This document shows, piece after piece, positions 17,563 to 26,853 of a DNA stretch of 64,000 nt (positions within the stretch are counted from its first letter, which is position 1; each line of letters starts with the position of its first letter). This stretch comes from Balneolaceae bacterium (GTDB lineage: Bacteria; Bacteroidota; Rhodothermia; Balneolales; Balneolaceae), in contig JAXHMK010000004.1 in assembly GCA_034521495.1 (NCBI GenBank), forward strand, positions 496,001-560,000, read 5' to 3'. The notes beneath the pieces were generated by a model, which did not search any database, was not told the DNA's origin, and was given only the letters and a program-made list of their open reading frames with translations. Both the position numbers and the translations under genes were made by a program.

Positions 17563-18751
17563 AACCTAAATTATTTAACCGGGTTTTCCGATGGGGGAAT
17601 CAATGGCCCAATTATCAAAAAGACATCTAACCAAAGGCACTTTTTTAACTGTAAGTCATTGATATTACTTATTTAATTATGGTTAGATTTTTGGTTAGAA
17701 ATGGGTTAGAATAGGGTTATGAAGGTTAGAAATGGGTTAGAAAATTAGAAAGTATCTAACCCTATTTCTAACCAAGAATTATTCAATAAAAACAAACACT
17801 TATGGAAAAGGTTAGAAAGGTTAGAAACTCAAACACCCCCAAGTCAAACCCCCCAAAAATCACCATTTCAAAATATATGTGTAAAATATGTGTATTAAAT
17901 TATTAATGATTTCCGGGTATTTTACCAAATATATTTAACCTTAGATAAGTGGCTTTTTGGACTTTTAGAGTTTAAAATTGAAGCCAGCAAGGAGTGCCGC
18001 TACATGGGTGTCTCAAAAAGTTTATTCTTATCTCTGACCCTGTATTTTCTACTTTCTTAGCGCCTACAGTGATCCCCCTCGTAGTGTACCTCTATGAATG
18101 CACTATGGGATGTTTATGATCGTCGCTTTGAATGATTAACAGGTCTTTATTTTTCAAATAATTGCTATCAAGCTCTACACAAAACCGTGATAAGCAGCAT
18201 TTTAGGTCAAAGAGAGAATGAGCAGAATTTTTTTGATAATTAATTTTAAAAATATTGGAGTGGTTGTTGCTTCTCGGGCCTGTTTTAGAGGGAAAGTGAA
18301 TAGAAATTCAAATTTTGAACGTGTTCGTAGTTGTAAAATCGTACTGTTAAGTAGCCGGAAGGGAGGTTCGCCAATCAACAGGTATTTTTTTGATTTTTAA
18401 ACGATCATACCCGGTGACGCCACTGTTGGTTAAAAAGTTGAATATTGGTTGAATAGCGGCAAAAGAACGCCAATTAATAAAATTTTGACTGGCTTTCCGT
18501 AGAGATAAACCGGAAGCCATTGCAAGCTTCGTCCAAAAAATTCAGATTATTGCTCAAATTATTTCCTTCACCCGTGGATGACTGGTTGTATGAAACAACG
18601 TCGGCGTTAATGGTCCTGAAAAGTTACTTTTTAAAAAGGTTTCTTTTGCTTTAGAAGGGCCATCGTGTGTTGTTTTACCGTGAAAATTGGCCAATTTTTA
18701 AAATTTTAGGAGGGATTTTGTTCTATACATTCATAAAAAACCTAAAAAACT
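17563..18751. repeat. 1.2-kb non-coding module, copy A
   Basis: No open frame of useful length in either strand, yet it is repeated at 20189-21380 with most bases kept. Three stretches are identical in both copies: 18024-18116 (93 nt), 18329-18369 (41 nt) and 18531-18616 (86 nt). It starts with an array of TTAGA-containing heptamers (17681-17825), then the conserved blocks. Possible stems include ATCCC/GGGAT with TAGTG/CACTA at 18072-18111, GGCTTTCCG/CGGAAGCC at 18491-18518, and the palindrome AAAATTGGCCAATTTT near 18683 followed by an AT run. The pattern fits a large structured RNA or a DNA site for replication, transfer or recombination; which of these cannot be decided from sequence. Confidence 0.7.
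17681..17773. repeat. Heptamer array of module A
   Basis: GGTTAGA at 17681, 17693 and 17724; GGGTTAGA at 17703 and 17734 with a degenerate GGGTTAT at 17714; inverted TCTAACC at 17755 and 17767. The outer pairs are each spaced 12 bp. The segment 17724-17741 can pair with 17755-17773 with one bulge, making a long stem. Two further GGTTAGA copies follow at 17810 and 17819. Confidence 0.75.
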
Positions 18752-19037
18752 TTAGAGTTTAGAGTGGTTGACTGCAGTACAATTGCATTGATTTCATAAA
18801 AATGGATGGCAGTTCAAGCCGATTTGCCATCAAAGGTAAATAAGCCAGGAATGAAAACCGGAAAATTAGTGATAGAGAGCTAATAGAGTTGAACGTGAAC
18901 ACATTATAAACCACAGATATTGGATAAAACAATTCACTTATCGTAAAAAGACAACTACGTTTTTTGAATTTTCTACAACTACTAATATCAAACACTCTAT
19001 GAGATTTTGATTTTGTAAATCAAAAAAGATAGATCGT

Positions 19038-19187
19038 AAAAAAAATCTATCCTCCCCGCCCACCTTTCATCATTCAACACCTATCAACAGTTGATTTGAT
19101 CAAATACTCACTAAACCGTGGATATATAAGAAAGCTATACCACTGAAAAGAAATTTAAGCCGCTTAGAATCGAAATTTGAAACCCAC
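19038..19187. repeat. Repeat R1, second copy
   Basis: Second copy of the block at 17009-17157, including the palindrome ATTTGATCAAAT. It is preceded by a small hairpin sequence (TTTGATTT / AATCAAA near 19005) that also occurs before the recombinase remnants at 19693 and 21650. Confidence 0.75.
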
Positions 19188-19735
19188 TTTTTTGAGTTTA
19201 GCAGAAAATGCGGTTATGAGCCGTCAGCGTAGGTTTGCAGTGGATATGACAATTTTTTTGAAAATTCGAGGATTGTATAATTGATATTCAGATACAAGTA
19301 GTAGCTATGGCTGAATATTTTGCTCCGAGCAGTAGAGAAGCGAGGTTCGGTAAAAAATCAAAAAAATATGGTCTCCATATCAAAAAAGAAATTCAGCGAG
19401 CTTGCATGCGTGGGATAAAAATTAAATAATTGGCTTCGCCCGGCCGGATTATGGGGAGCTTATTGAAAGTATAGCAATCAATCGATTCCTCTGGGTGGAT
19501 GAAGAACGTTGAAGCCTTCAGAATTTAAATTTCGAGACCACAGTTCAATGTGGCCGCCAACGCTACTTACGGTTAAGCTTTGTCCGCGTGTGGATTAAAA
19601 CCAATTGGACTTCAACGAGATTACAAATTGTTGAAAATCGACAATTATTTGATTTTTAATCGCAACACAAATCAAAGTATCTTCTGATATTTTGATTTTG
19701 ACATCAAAAAAGATTGAAGGCTAAAAAGCAATATT

Positions 19736-20082
19736 CCAACCCACATTTTCCTTTGTAAACGGAATTTTCTTCCATACAATACCATCCGTTGACCAGAGCA
19801 ATGTTGTGGTAATGAAACGAATATCTATGAACAGAGGTCTCTGTAAACGGGAATTGTTCCGGGGTCTTTACATTCGCGGATACGTTGGCCGTTTCAAGGG
19901 TAGCTGACACCTGTAAGCGAACCGGTCGTGTAAACGATCTACAGAGATATGCAGAACGGACAGGCTACTCTACTGAACGTGTTACTGAGAAGGATGCCCA
20001 CCTGACTTCCAGGCAACGTAAAAGTAAAATGGAAAGGTTTAACTACAAAAGAGACACAAAATTCTCTATGGACCGAACATGA
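19736..20082 (+). pseudogene. Truncated tyrosine-recombinase remnant, copy 1
   Basis: Heavily decayed. Readable parts are KRELFRGLYIRGYVGRFKG and, in another phase, LQRYAERTGYSTERVTEKDA followed by HLTSRQRKSKMERF. They match the remnant at 21700-21934, and thus the C-terminal end of a tyrosine recombinase. The usual middle segment with the H-x-L-R-H box is missing between RYAERTG and YSTERVTEK, and the position of the catalytic Tyr is changed to Asp. Confidence 0.65.
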
Positions 20083-20188
20083 ACGGGCAGACGATATGTA
20101 TGCCCAGGGATACATTTGTAAACAGCATCCATTACGCCATTGAAATGAATCATATAGACTTGAAACCATCCGTTTTTCAACAATTTGC

Positions 20189-21380
20189 CAAACCTAAATT
20201 ATTTAACCGGGTTTTCCGATGGGGGAATCAATGGCCCAATTATCAAAAAGACATCTAACAAAACGGTATTTATGAGATGTAAGTTACTGTTTTTATTTAT
20301 TTATTTAACGTTAGATTTTACGTTAGAAATGGGTTAGAAAAGGGTTAGATACGTTAGAAAAGGGTTAGAAAATTCGGAAGCGTCTAACGTACTTTCTAAC
20401 GTTAAATTATTCAGTAAAAACAGGTACTTATGCAATTTGTTAGAATGTTAGAAACTCAAACACCCCCAAGTCAAACCCCCCAAAAATCACCATTTCAAAA
20501 TGTATGTGTAAAATATGTGTATTAAATAATTTATGATTTTCGGGTGCTTTACTAAATATATTTAACCATAGATAAGTGACTTTTTGGACTTTTAGAGTTT
20601 AAAATTGAAGCCAGAATAGGAGTGCCGCTACATGTGTGTCTCAAAAAGTTAATTCTTATCTCTGACCCTGTATTTTCTACTTTCTTAGCGCCTACAGTGA
20701 TCCCCCTCGTAGTGTACCTCTATGAATGCACTATGGGATGTTTACGATCATCGGTTTCAATGATTAATAGGTTTTTATTTTTTAAGTAATTGATATCAAG
20801 CACTACATAAAGCCGTGATAAACAGCTTTTTGAACCAAAGAGAGAAGGAGCCGAAATTTTTTTGAATATAAATTTTCAAAAATTTTGGAATGGTTGTAGT
20901 CTCTCGGACCCGTTTTCGAGGGACGTTGTGTTAAAATTCAAATTTTTAACGTGTTCGCAGTTGTAAAATCGTACTGTTAAGTAGCCGGAAGGGAGGTTCA
21001 CCAATCAATAGGTATTTTTTTGATTTTTAAACGGTCCTACCCGGTAACGCCACTGTTGGTTAAATAGTTGAATATTGGTTGAATTGCGACAAATGAACAC
21101 CAATTAATAACATTTTGACTGGCTTTCCGCAGGGATCAACCGGAAGCCATTGCAAGCTATGTCCAAAAAATTCAGATTATTGCTCAAATTATTTCCTTCA
21201 CCCGTGGATGACTGGTTGTATGAAACAACGTCGGCGTTAATGGTCCGGAAAAGTTACTTTTTAAAAAGTTGCTTTTTGCTTTAGAAGAGCCTTCTTGCGC
21301 TGTTTTACCGTGATAGTTGGCCAATTTTTAAATTTTTTGAGAGGGTTTGTTCTATTCATTCGTCAAAAACCTAAAAAACT
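20189..21380. repeat. 1.2-kb non-coding module, copy B
   Basis: Second copy of the module at 17563-18751, same orientation. The blocks 20652-20744, 20959-20999 and 21161-21246 are identical to those in copy A, while the parts between differ by substitutions and short indels. The heptamer array is present but its outer members read CGTTAGA / TCTAACG instead of GGTTAGA / TCTAACC. The hairpin at the end of the module is kept with a changed loop (CAGGGATCAA instead of TAGAGATAAA). No coding frame was found. Confidence 0.7.
20309..20401. repeat. Heptamer array of module B
   Basis: CGTTAGA at 20309, 20321 and 20352; GGGTTAGA at 20331, 20342 and 20362; inverted TCTAACG at 20383 and 20395. Order and spacing equal those of module A. 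Only the non-GGG members changed, and they changed in both orientations together. Confidence 0.75.
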
Positions 21381-21699
21381 AAAGAACGATGTGTAGTAAT
21401 TCGTGATCGTCCGAATAGACAGCAAAAGCGACCTTTAAAATTTAAACTTTTGTCCGTAGAAGGCGAATTGCCAACCAATGTTAACAATTCGATCCTGAAA
21501 ACTTAATAATTGATGACTGATGGGTATATGGATCGAAGTTGATCTTTTTAAAGCTCAAAATTAATAGATAAAAAAATTGATTATCGGTATATGTTGGCTG
21601 TAATTATTAGGTTTTTGAACGCTACAAAAATCAAATTGACTTCTGTCTTTTTGATATCGAAATCAAAAAAAGAGGCACCTTTCTAAAACGCGAATTGAA

Positions 21700-21934
21700 C
21701 CAATACCTCTGAATTCGCGGCGATGTTGATCGGAATGAATATGCATTCATCTACACCGGCGGCCGGTTCAAGGGAAGGCCGGTAAGCGGACAGGTAGTGT
21801 ATAAAGAGTTTAAGCGGTATGCAGAACTGGCTGGCCACTCTACTCAACGAGTTACAGAGAAGTATGCACATCTAACTTCGAAGCACCTAAAAAGCAAAAT
21901 GGAAAGGCTTACTACAAAAAAAGGCAGTGGTTGA
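21700..21934 (+). pseudogene. Truncated tyrosine-recombinase remnant, copy 2
   Basis: Better preserved than the first copy: EYAFIYTGGRFKGRPVSGQV, then VYKEFKRYAELAGHSTQRVT, then EKYAHLTSKHLKSKMERLTT and a stop. EKYAHL holds the catalytic Tyr. The H-x-L-R-H box expected between RYAELA and GHST is absent, so it cannot be a working recombinase. It lies about 320 bases after module B, as the first remnant lies in the same arrangement before it. Confidence 0.75.
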
Positions 21935-22070
21935 AACCGATGTACTTTTCAGTTGGTGATCTCATTTGCTAATAACGACAAAATAAAATATTCTGCGAAA
22001 CAAAGCGACAACCTACCTGTCGTGAGAATTATACGTTATAACACCAATATTCTTACTATTAATTTCAGAT

Positions 22071-22309
22071 ATGGGAAAATATAAAGAAGGATTCAGACGG
22101 TTATCAATTTCCTTTGGAGTTCTGGGTGTACTTGTTTGGATTATTATTTTTGCTAAAGGAGGGGAATTTGGGAGATTTAGAAAAGTTCGGGCTTGGGAAT
22201 GGATACTTTAGTAGTCCTTACTTTTTTTGCCTACTTAATCCCGTACTATTTTGTCAAAGGTATTTACTGGATTTTGTCTGGATTTAGTCAAAAAACCAAT
22301 AAATTATGA
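22071..22309 (+). pseudogene. Small two-helix membrane protein, frameshifted
   Basis: Starts MGKYKEGFRRLSISFGVLGV with a membrane helix (LVWIIIF) and stops early after RAWEWIL. The other phase then reads TLVVLTFFAYLIPYYFVKGI and ends KTNKL, giving a second helix. One indel near 22200 breaks what was a protein of about 80 residues. Its stop overlaps the next gene start (ATGA). Confidence 0.6.
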
Positions 22310-22557
22310 ATAAGTTTATCGAAACAGATTGTGAAGTGATTAGAATAACTTTTGTTAATGAGGATAAACAAGATGAACCTCTTGAACGCTATATTTTGGC
22401 ACAAGATTTAAAAACAGCCATCAATATTTTTAAAGCTTATTCAAAGGATTGGGAAAATCCAATTTTAATTAATAAAGCAGAATTTGTTTCCACGATGGCG
22501 CTTTGTGACGTTCAGAGAATATCTGATAAATTCAACAAGAATTCTGAATATTGGTAA
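22306..22557 (+). CDS. Small unknown protein
   Basis: Intact frame of 83 residues, starting MNKFIETDCEVIRITFVNED and ending DKFNKNSEYW. No family recognised. It overlaps the broken membrane-protein gene by 4 bases, so the two were once a coupled pair. A repeat that recurs at 25310 follows 6 bases after the stop. Confidence 0.55.
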   Translation: MNKFIETDCEVIRITFVNEDKQDEPLERYILAQDLKTAINIFKAYSKDWENPILINKAEFVSTMALCDVQRISDKFNKNSEYW

Positions 22558-22562
22558 GGAAC

Positions 22563-22680
22563 AAGCGCATCAACTGGAAACTCAGATTTGCCGTTAGTTT
22601 CTAATGTTGCTTGTTTTGAAATATTTAGCGCGTTAATTAACTCATACTTTCTGCGGCCTAAGTGCACTGGAACGTTAGGT
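22563..22680. repeat. attC-like spacer in a cassette-like run
   Basis: AAGCGCATCAACTGGAAAC (22563) follows the stop of the 83-residue gene. A related sequence, AAGACGCATTAACTGGGAC, follows another gene end at 25310. The spacer ends in ACGTTAGGT (GTTAGGT at 22674-22680), which matches the integron core consensus GTTRRRY, 20 bases before the next ATG. The inner palindrome is weak, so this is only attC-like. Confidence 0.35.
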
Positions 22681-22700
22681 AAATCAGATTATTACCTCAT

Positions 22701-23373
22701 ATGATATTTAAAGTTACAAGATTTTGATCTCGTAGATATCAAATATGAAATCTCAATTCTGAAACGTCAATTAAACTTCATTTCTGATGAGTTTAAGAGA
22801 CAAAGAGAACAAAGTAAAAGAGCTACAGACAAAGAAATAGAAGAATCAGATTTTGATCCAAATAATCCAAGTGATGAAGCATATTATTGGTATTTAGTGG
22901 GTGAACATAGACATCTAATAGAAGTGATGTTGACCACGCATTTTGATCAATCCGTTTATAGTCTCTTTATGGTCATTGTATGAGACAGCTATAAAAGAGC
23001 TTGCAGATTTAATAAAAGGAAAAGAGAGTATTAAAAAATCTTGGTTTGATATTAATGGAAAGCATTTGACCGCTAAAATTAAAAATTACTTTGAAAAGAT
23101 TTAGATTTCCCAATCAATTTTACACCGACGTTTATTAATAATCAAAAACGATTGTCAATCTTAGAAAATGGTGTAGCTCATCATAATAGTAGATTAAATT
23201 CGATCGAAAAGATTTTAGCTGATCGTTTGGAAGGTAGTGAGATAGAGGGTATTGAATTATCAGAAATTGGAGATATTTTTGTAATAAAACCAGATTTTGC
23301 GAGACGATCATTTGATATCATAGAAAATCACTTAAACAGCATAATGAAGGATTATGAAAAAAAATATACATAG
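22701..23373 (+). pseudogene. Unknown helical protein, several frameshifts
   Basis: MIFK, then after one indel LQDFDLVDIKYEISILKRQL and FISDEFKRQREQSKRATDKE, then a second shift near 22975 into YETAIKELADLIKGKESIKK, and a third near 23100 into LDFPINFTPTFINNQKRLSI, continuing to a stop at 23373 (NHLNSIMKDYEKKYT). The pieces join into one protein of about 220 residues. Family unknown. Confidence 0.55.
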
Positions 23374-23530
23374 ACGTTAAACTTCCGAATTAAGTGGGCT
23401 GAATCTCGCCATTTCACCACAGTTATTGGTTTTTTAGTTTGTCGACTATTATTTAACAAGTTAACATTTTTTGTGCGCTGCTTATTTTCAAGACCATTAT
23501 ACCCTTTAAACAAATTATTATTTTCTTAAA

Positions 23531-24122
23531 ATGCTTTGGTCCGAAATTTTAACATCGAGTATTGTAGCTACTGTTGTAAGTGGAATTATTAGCTGGATTG
23601 GAAAAAGATATCTTGATAAAAAATTGGAAATAGAAAAAGCAAATCACACAAAGAAGTTGGAAGATTTAAAGGCAGAGAATCAAAAAGTTTTAGAAAATTA
23701 TCGAGCTCGATTGAAGAACTCTGAAATATACTTTAATCGACAACTTACTGCATGTGATGAAATCCACGCTTTATGTCAAAGTATGCTTCCTAAAAATAAG
23801 TTTCCAAATATGGAGTGGGACGATGCACTGGAAGATATGGCATTAGAAATGGAGAGAATTGAAACAGAAGCTCAAAAATTATACACAAAATTCTATTCTG
23901 TGTTACCAGATTCTATTCTTACGAAACTAAATGCATCTATTAGATACGCCGGAAGATGCAAAGTTTGAAACAGAAGTGGGTAAAGTTTCTACGACAGGAA
24001 TTAAACTTGTTGAAGCAACTTTTAATGAATTGCATGAAGCAGCTGTAAACTCGAAAGAACTTTTAGATGGTCAAAGACATAGAATTATTGATCCTCCATC
24101 TAAAAAAGTAACCGAAATTTAA
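23531..24122 (+). pseudogene. Membrane-anchored coiled-coil protein, frameshifted
   Basis: Begins MLWSEILTSSIVATVVSGII, a single N-terminal membrane helix, followed by a long coiled coil (KLEIEKANHTKKLEDLKAEN). The first frame ends after NASIRYAGRCKV at 23968, while the next phase continues EDAKFETEVGKVSTTGIKLV to a stop at 24122. One indel near 23945 separates them. No enzyme motif. Such anchored coiled-coil proteins are frequent in gene cassettes and defence islands, but no function can be assigned. Confidence 0.6.
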
Positions 24123-24143
24123 ATCTTACAAGGTGGATTAAAA

Positions 24144-24489
24144 ATGGCAGATCATCGAAAATGTAGTTGGGTTGGTAAAAGGGGGACCGAATACACTTAT
24201 TATATTTGGAAACTACCAGCCTCGATAGGTGATAATCAATTTGGAAATTATATTTCATTCCAAGAAAAACTCCGAAGGTAAATGGGTTCCAATATACATT
24301 GGACAAGGGGACTTATCTGAAAGAGTAAATCCAGACTATCATCATAAAGTGCATGTATTAAAAAAAAGGTGCAACTCATATTCATATGCACCTCAACAAG
24401 AATGAATCCGATAGAGAACTTGAAGAAGAAAATTTATTAGATCGATACAAAAATGCTTTAAAACCCACAGTTGCAACGAACAAAGTAAA
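24144..24489 (+). pseudogene. GIY-YIG-like protein, frameshifted
   Basis: Starts MADHRKCSWVGKRGTEYTYY, shifts near 24255 into NSEGKWVPIYIGQGDLSERV and then, after a second shift in an A run at 24361, into GATHIHMHLNKNESDRELEE and LLDRYKNALKPT. The YIGQGDLSERV segment is like the second half of a GIY-YIG nuclease domain. Broken at least twice. Confidence 0.5.
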
Positions 24490-24496
24490 TAGTCAT

Positions 24497-24611
24497 GGTA
24501 TAACGTTTTCAAGGCTTACTTGGTCGCTACACGCCGTCTCAAAATTCGTAGACTTATAGAAATTTCGAGTTATATTTACGTTACTTCCTAATAAGACCAA
24601 GCTGGTTATCC
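24497..24611. repeat. Palindromic attC-like site
   Basis: Two nested inverted pairs: GGTATAAC (24497) with GGTTATCC (24604), and CTTGGTC (24519-24525) with GACCAAG (24595-24601). The layout (outer arms, spacer, inner arms, about 70-base loop) is that of an integron attC site, although the outer arms do not fit the strict consensus. It lies between two small genes. Confidence 0.4.
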
Positions 24612-24663
24612 GCAGGCCGTCGTACAGTTTCATTCGGTCATAATTTCAATCATACTTCTCAAT

Positions 24664-25292
24664 TTGATATACTTTGAAGCCAAGAAAAATATTGAGGTAG
24701 TTGAAAGGTTTAGAAATTTAGTAGAAGAATTTTGGAATCTGGAGGCTAATCTCAGAGAACACCAGAGAAAAATGAGACGTCATGAAGATTTTTCAGATGA
24801 AGAAATCGCATTATTCGAAAGACTACAGGAAATAAGAGAAGAGATTGCTAAATCTACTCCAAAACTTATTCGACTTGCCAGCCAAAATGGCATCCCCGCC
24901 AATTTACAATCTTATCCTGCTCCAATGGTTGGAGGTCCTGTTATAACTGTAAATATCTTTAATGCCATTTTAAATGATGACTCACACTAGGAGTTGATAA
25001 CCAAAGAATTTTAGATACTATTAACACCTTAATTGGCCAGCTTGAAGAAAGAGTAGATAGAGAATTCAAAAAACTGATCAATCCTTTCTTCTGGCTTGGG
25101 TTGATAATTGAAAAAATTCTCAGATTTCCATTTTGGTTACTTTCAAAAACTGGTTTCGATGTAAACAAGATTGAAGATCATTTTTGGGGTAAATTTTTCA
25201 AGGTATTAGAAGTACTTATTATTCTTTATATAGCAATTCGACTTGGTGTTTCAGATGAGATAATTTCGGAAGTCTTTTCTTTTATTAAATAA
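24664..25292 (+). pseudogene. Unknown small protein with C-terminal membrane helix, frameshifted
   Basis: First part (TTG start) EVVERFRNLVEEFWNLEANL and on to NIFNAILNDDSH, stopping at 24990. The next phase continues GVDNQRILDTINTLIGQLEE, LINPFFWLGLIIEKIL and a C-terminal hydrophobic helix VLIILYIAIRLGVSDEIISE, ending at 25292. One indel. Family unknown. Confidence 0.5.
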
Positions 25293-25309
25293 TCAACATG
25301 CATAATATC

Positions 25310-25333
25310 AAGACGCATTAACTGGGACCCAGA
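25310..25333. repeat. Second copy of the post-gene repeat
   Basis: Matches 22563-22586 at 20 positions with one gap. Both copies start 6 to 18 bases after the stop of a small gene. Confidence 0.4.
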
Positions 25334-25446
25334 CCAGATTCCGATTTATAGGGTTTAATTGATTTAAACTTTTAGCCGTTTATTAACTTATAATCTCCGC
25401 ACCTGTTCTATGCCGCACCGTCATAGCAATTTTCATCACTTTGATC

Positions 25447-26680
25447 ATGAGTCCATTTAAAAAAAATCTTGCAAATATAGACAAAGGGGATTTAGATCTT
25501 TTAATTAAAAGGGAAATATCGGAAGATGAATCTTTGGAGTTCAAAAAAACTTTGGCAAGCAACAAAGGAAATGATCCTTGGATTGATGGTAAAAGACAAG
25601 GTTGGCAAGAAGGCGTTATCCAAATTAATAAAAGAGATTATTGCGCTTGCTAACACGACAGGTGGATATCTCGTGCTTGGAATTGAAGAAAAAGGAAAGG
25701 TTAGACCAAGGGCAAACAAAATTAATCCTATCCCAAGAATCAAAGCTTTATCGGAAAAACTTAAATTGCAAATTAGGGATTATGTAGAACCAACCATTAA
25801 TAATATTAGATTTAAAGAAGTCGAAACTGAGGATGAAAAAGGTGTTTTAATTATAAGGGTTGAAAAATCTAACCTGGCCCCTCACAGATCGCTAATCGAT
25901 AAGGAATGTTATATTAGGAGAAATGATCGCTCAGAAAAAATGACTATGAGAGAAATTAAAGATTTGACTATTCTTCGAATAAGATCCCAGCAAGAAATAG
26001 AAAATGAATTCAAAAACGAGAGAAGAACTCTTTCTTAAAAAATTTAAAACCGGCACACTTCCATATCGCTATCACAAAGAACTTAATAATGAGCGAATTG
26101 GTGTAAGGTTCACCTTCATACCAATTTCAGATCGTTTGTTAGTTGAGTAACTTATATGACAAGATTGCAATTGAAGGACTTTCAATCAAACATTGGCTCT
26201 TAAACTAAATGATAGAAAAGAGGAAACGACTTTTCCTTTCATCCAAATAGGAAACAGCCGATCCTTAGAGGAGTCAGATTTTATGGTGACATTTTTAACT
26301 TAGATGTGTTAGAAAATGGAATAATTGAAGCAACTACTATAATCAATGAAACTACGCATGATGAGCCTGTTTTATTTATTCACTGGTATCTCGGATTCGT
26401 TTTATAGAGCTCTTATGCATGGCAATCAATTTAAGACATATGAGCAGCTTGTATAATGTTGAGTTCGCCATTGAACCAGAAATTATAACTGCTACAAAAA
26501 ATTTTAAAGTACAATTATTTCCAAGCGGATTTAATAGCAAAAAAATAGTCGAAGAGTCAAATATCAAACTTCCCAGATATTCCTTCGCTGATGCTAATGA
26601 AATTGAGGCCCTTGTCTCTTTAATGATTACAGATTTTTATCATATAACTGGTACTCATTTTTACCTACTATTTCAGTAAT
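25447..26680 (+). pseudogene. Schlafen AlbA_2-domain protein, many frameshifts
   Basis: Starts MSPFKKNLANIDKGDLDLLI and KREISEDESLEFKKTLASNK; after a shift near 25590 continues LSKLIKEIIALANTTGGYLV and LGIEEKGKVR, the AlbA_2 domain used by Schlafen-like regulators and defence proteins, to ECYIRRNDRSEKMT. The rest (GTLPYRYHKELNNERIGVRF, later GVRFYGDIFNLDVLENGIIE and ITATKNFKVQLFPSGF) is spread over three further phases up to 26680. At least four indels, so not functional as written. Confidence 0.65.
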
Positions 26681-26814
26681 TAAATGAATTTGCTATAGGG
26701 TATCATGAAGTAGTGTCTACGATTGGTAGCAAGACCTGTACATGGTGGTTTTGCTACATAAACCCAAGATTTAACCCATTTCTTTATAACACAGAACTTT
26801 TATAGGTTCCAACG

Positions 26815-26853
26815 ATGAAGAAAAATGAAGAATTTTTTAAAGAAGGTAGATGA
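26815..26853 (+). CDS. Twelve-codon leader frame
   Basis: ATG at 26815 reads MKKNEEFFKEGR and stops with TGA overlapping the ATG of the TPR gene (ATGA). It could couple translation of the large protein or be the tail of a lost gene. Too short to judge. Confidence 0.25.
   Translation: MKKNEEFFKEGR

Noticed and set aside
17681-17825. CRISPR array
   Set aside because: The repeats are 7-8 bp with 4-10 bp between them, no spacers of CRISPR length and no cas genes.
18218-18400. 60-residue open frame inside module A
   Set aside because: Not kept in module B, where the same region has different frames; it is a chance frame.
17563-18751. Group II intron or retron
   Set aside because: No reverse transcriptase nearby and no domain V-like hairpin was found in the module.
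23365-23385. GTTAAAC as an integron core site after the 23373 stop
   Set aside because: The seven-base consensus is frequent by chance and no partner arm was found.
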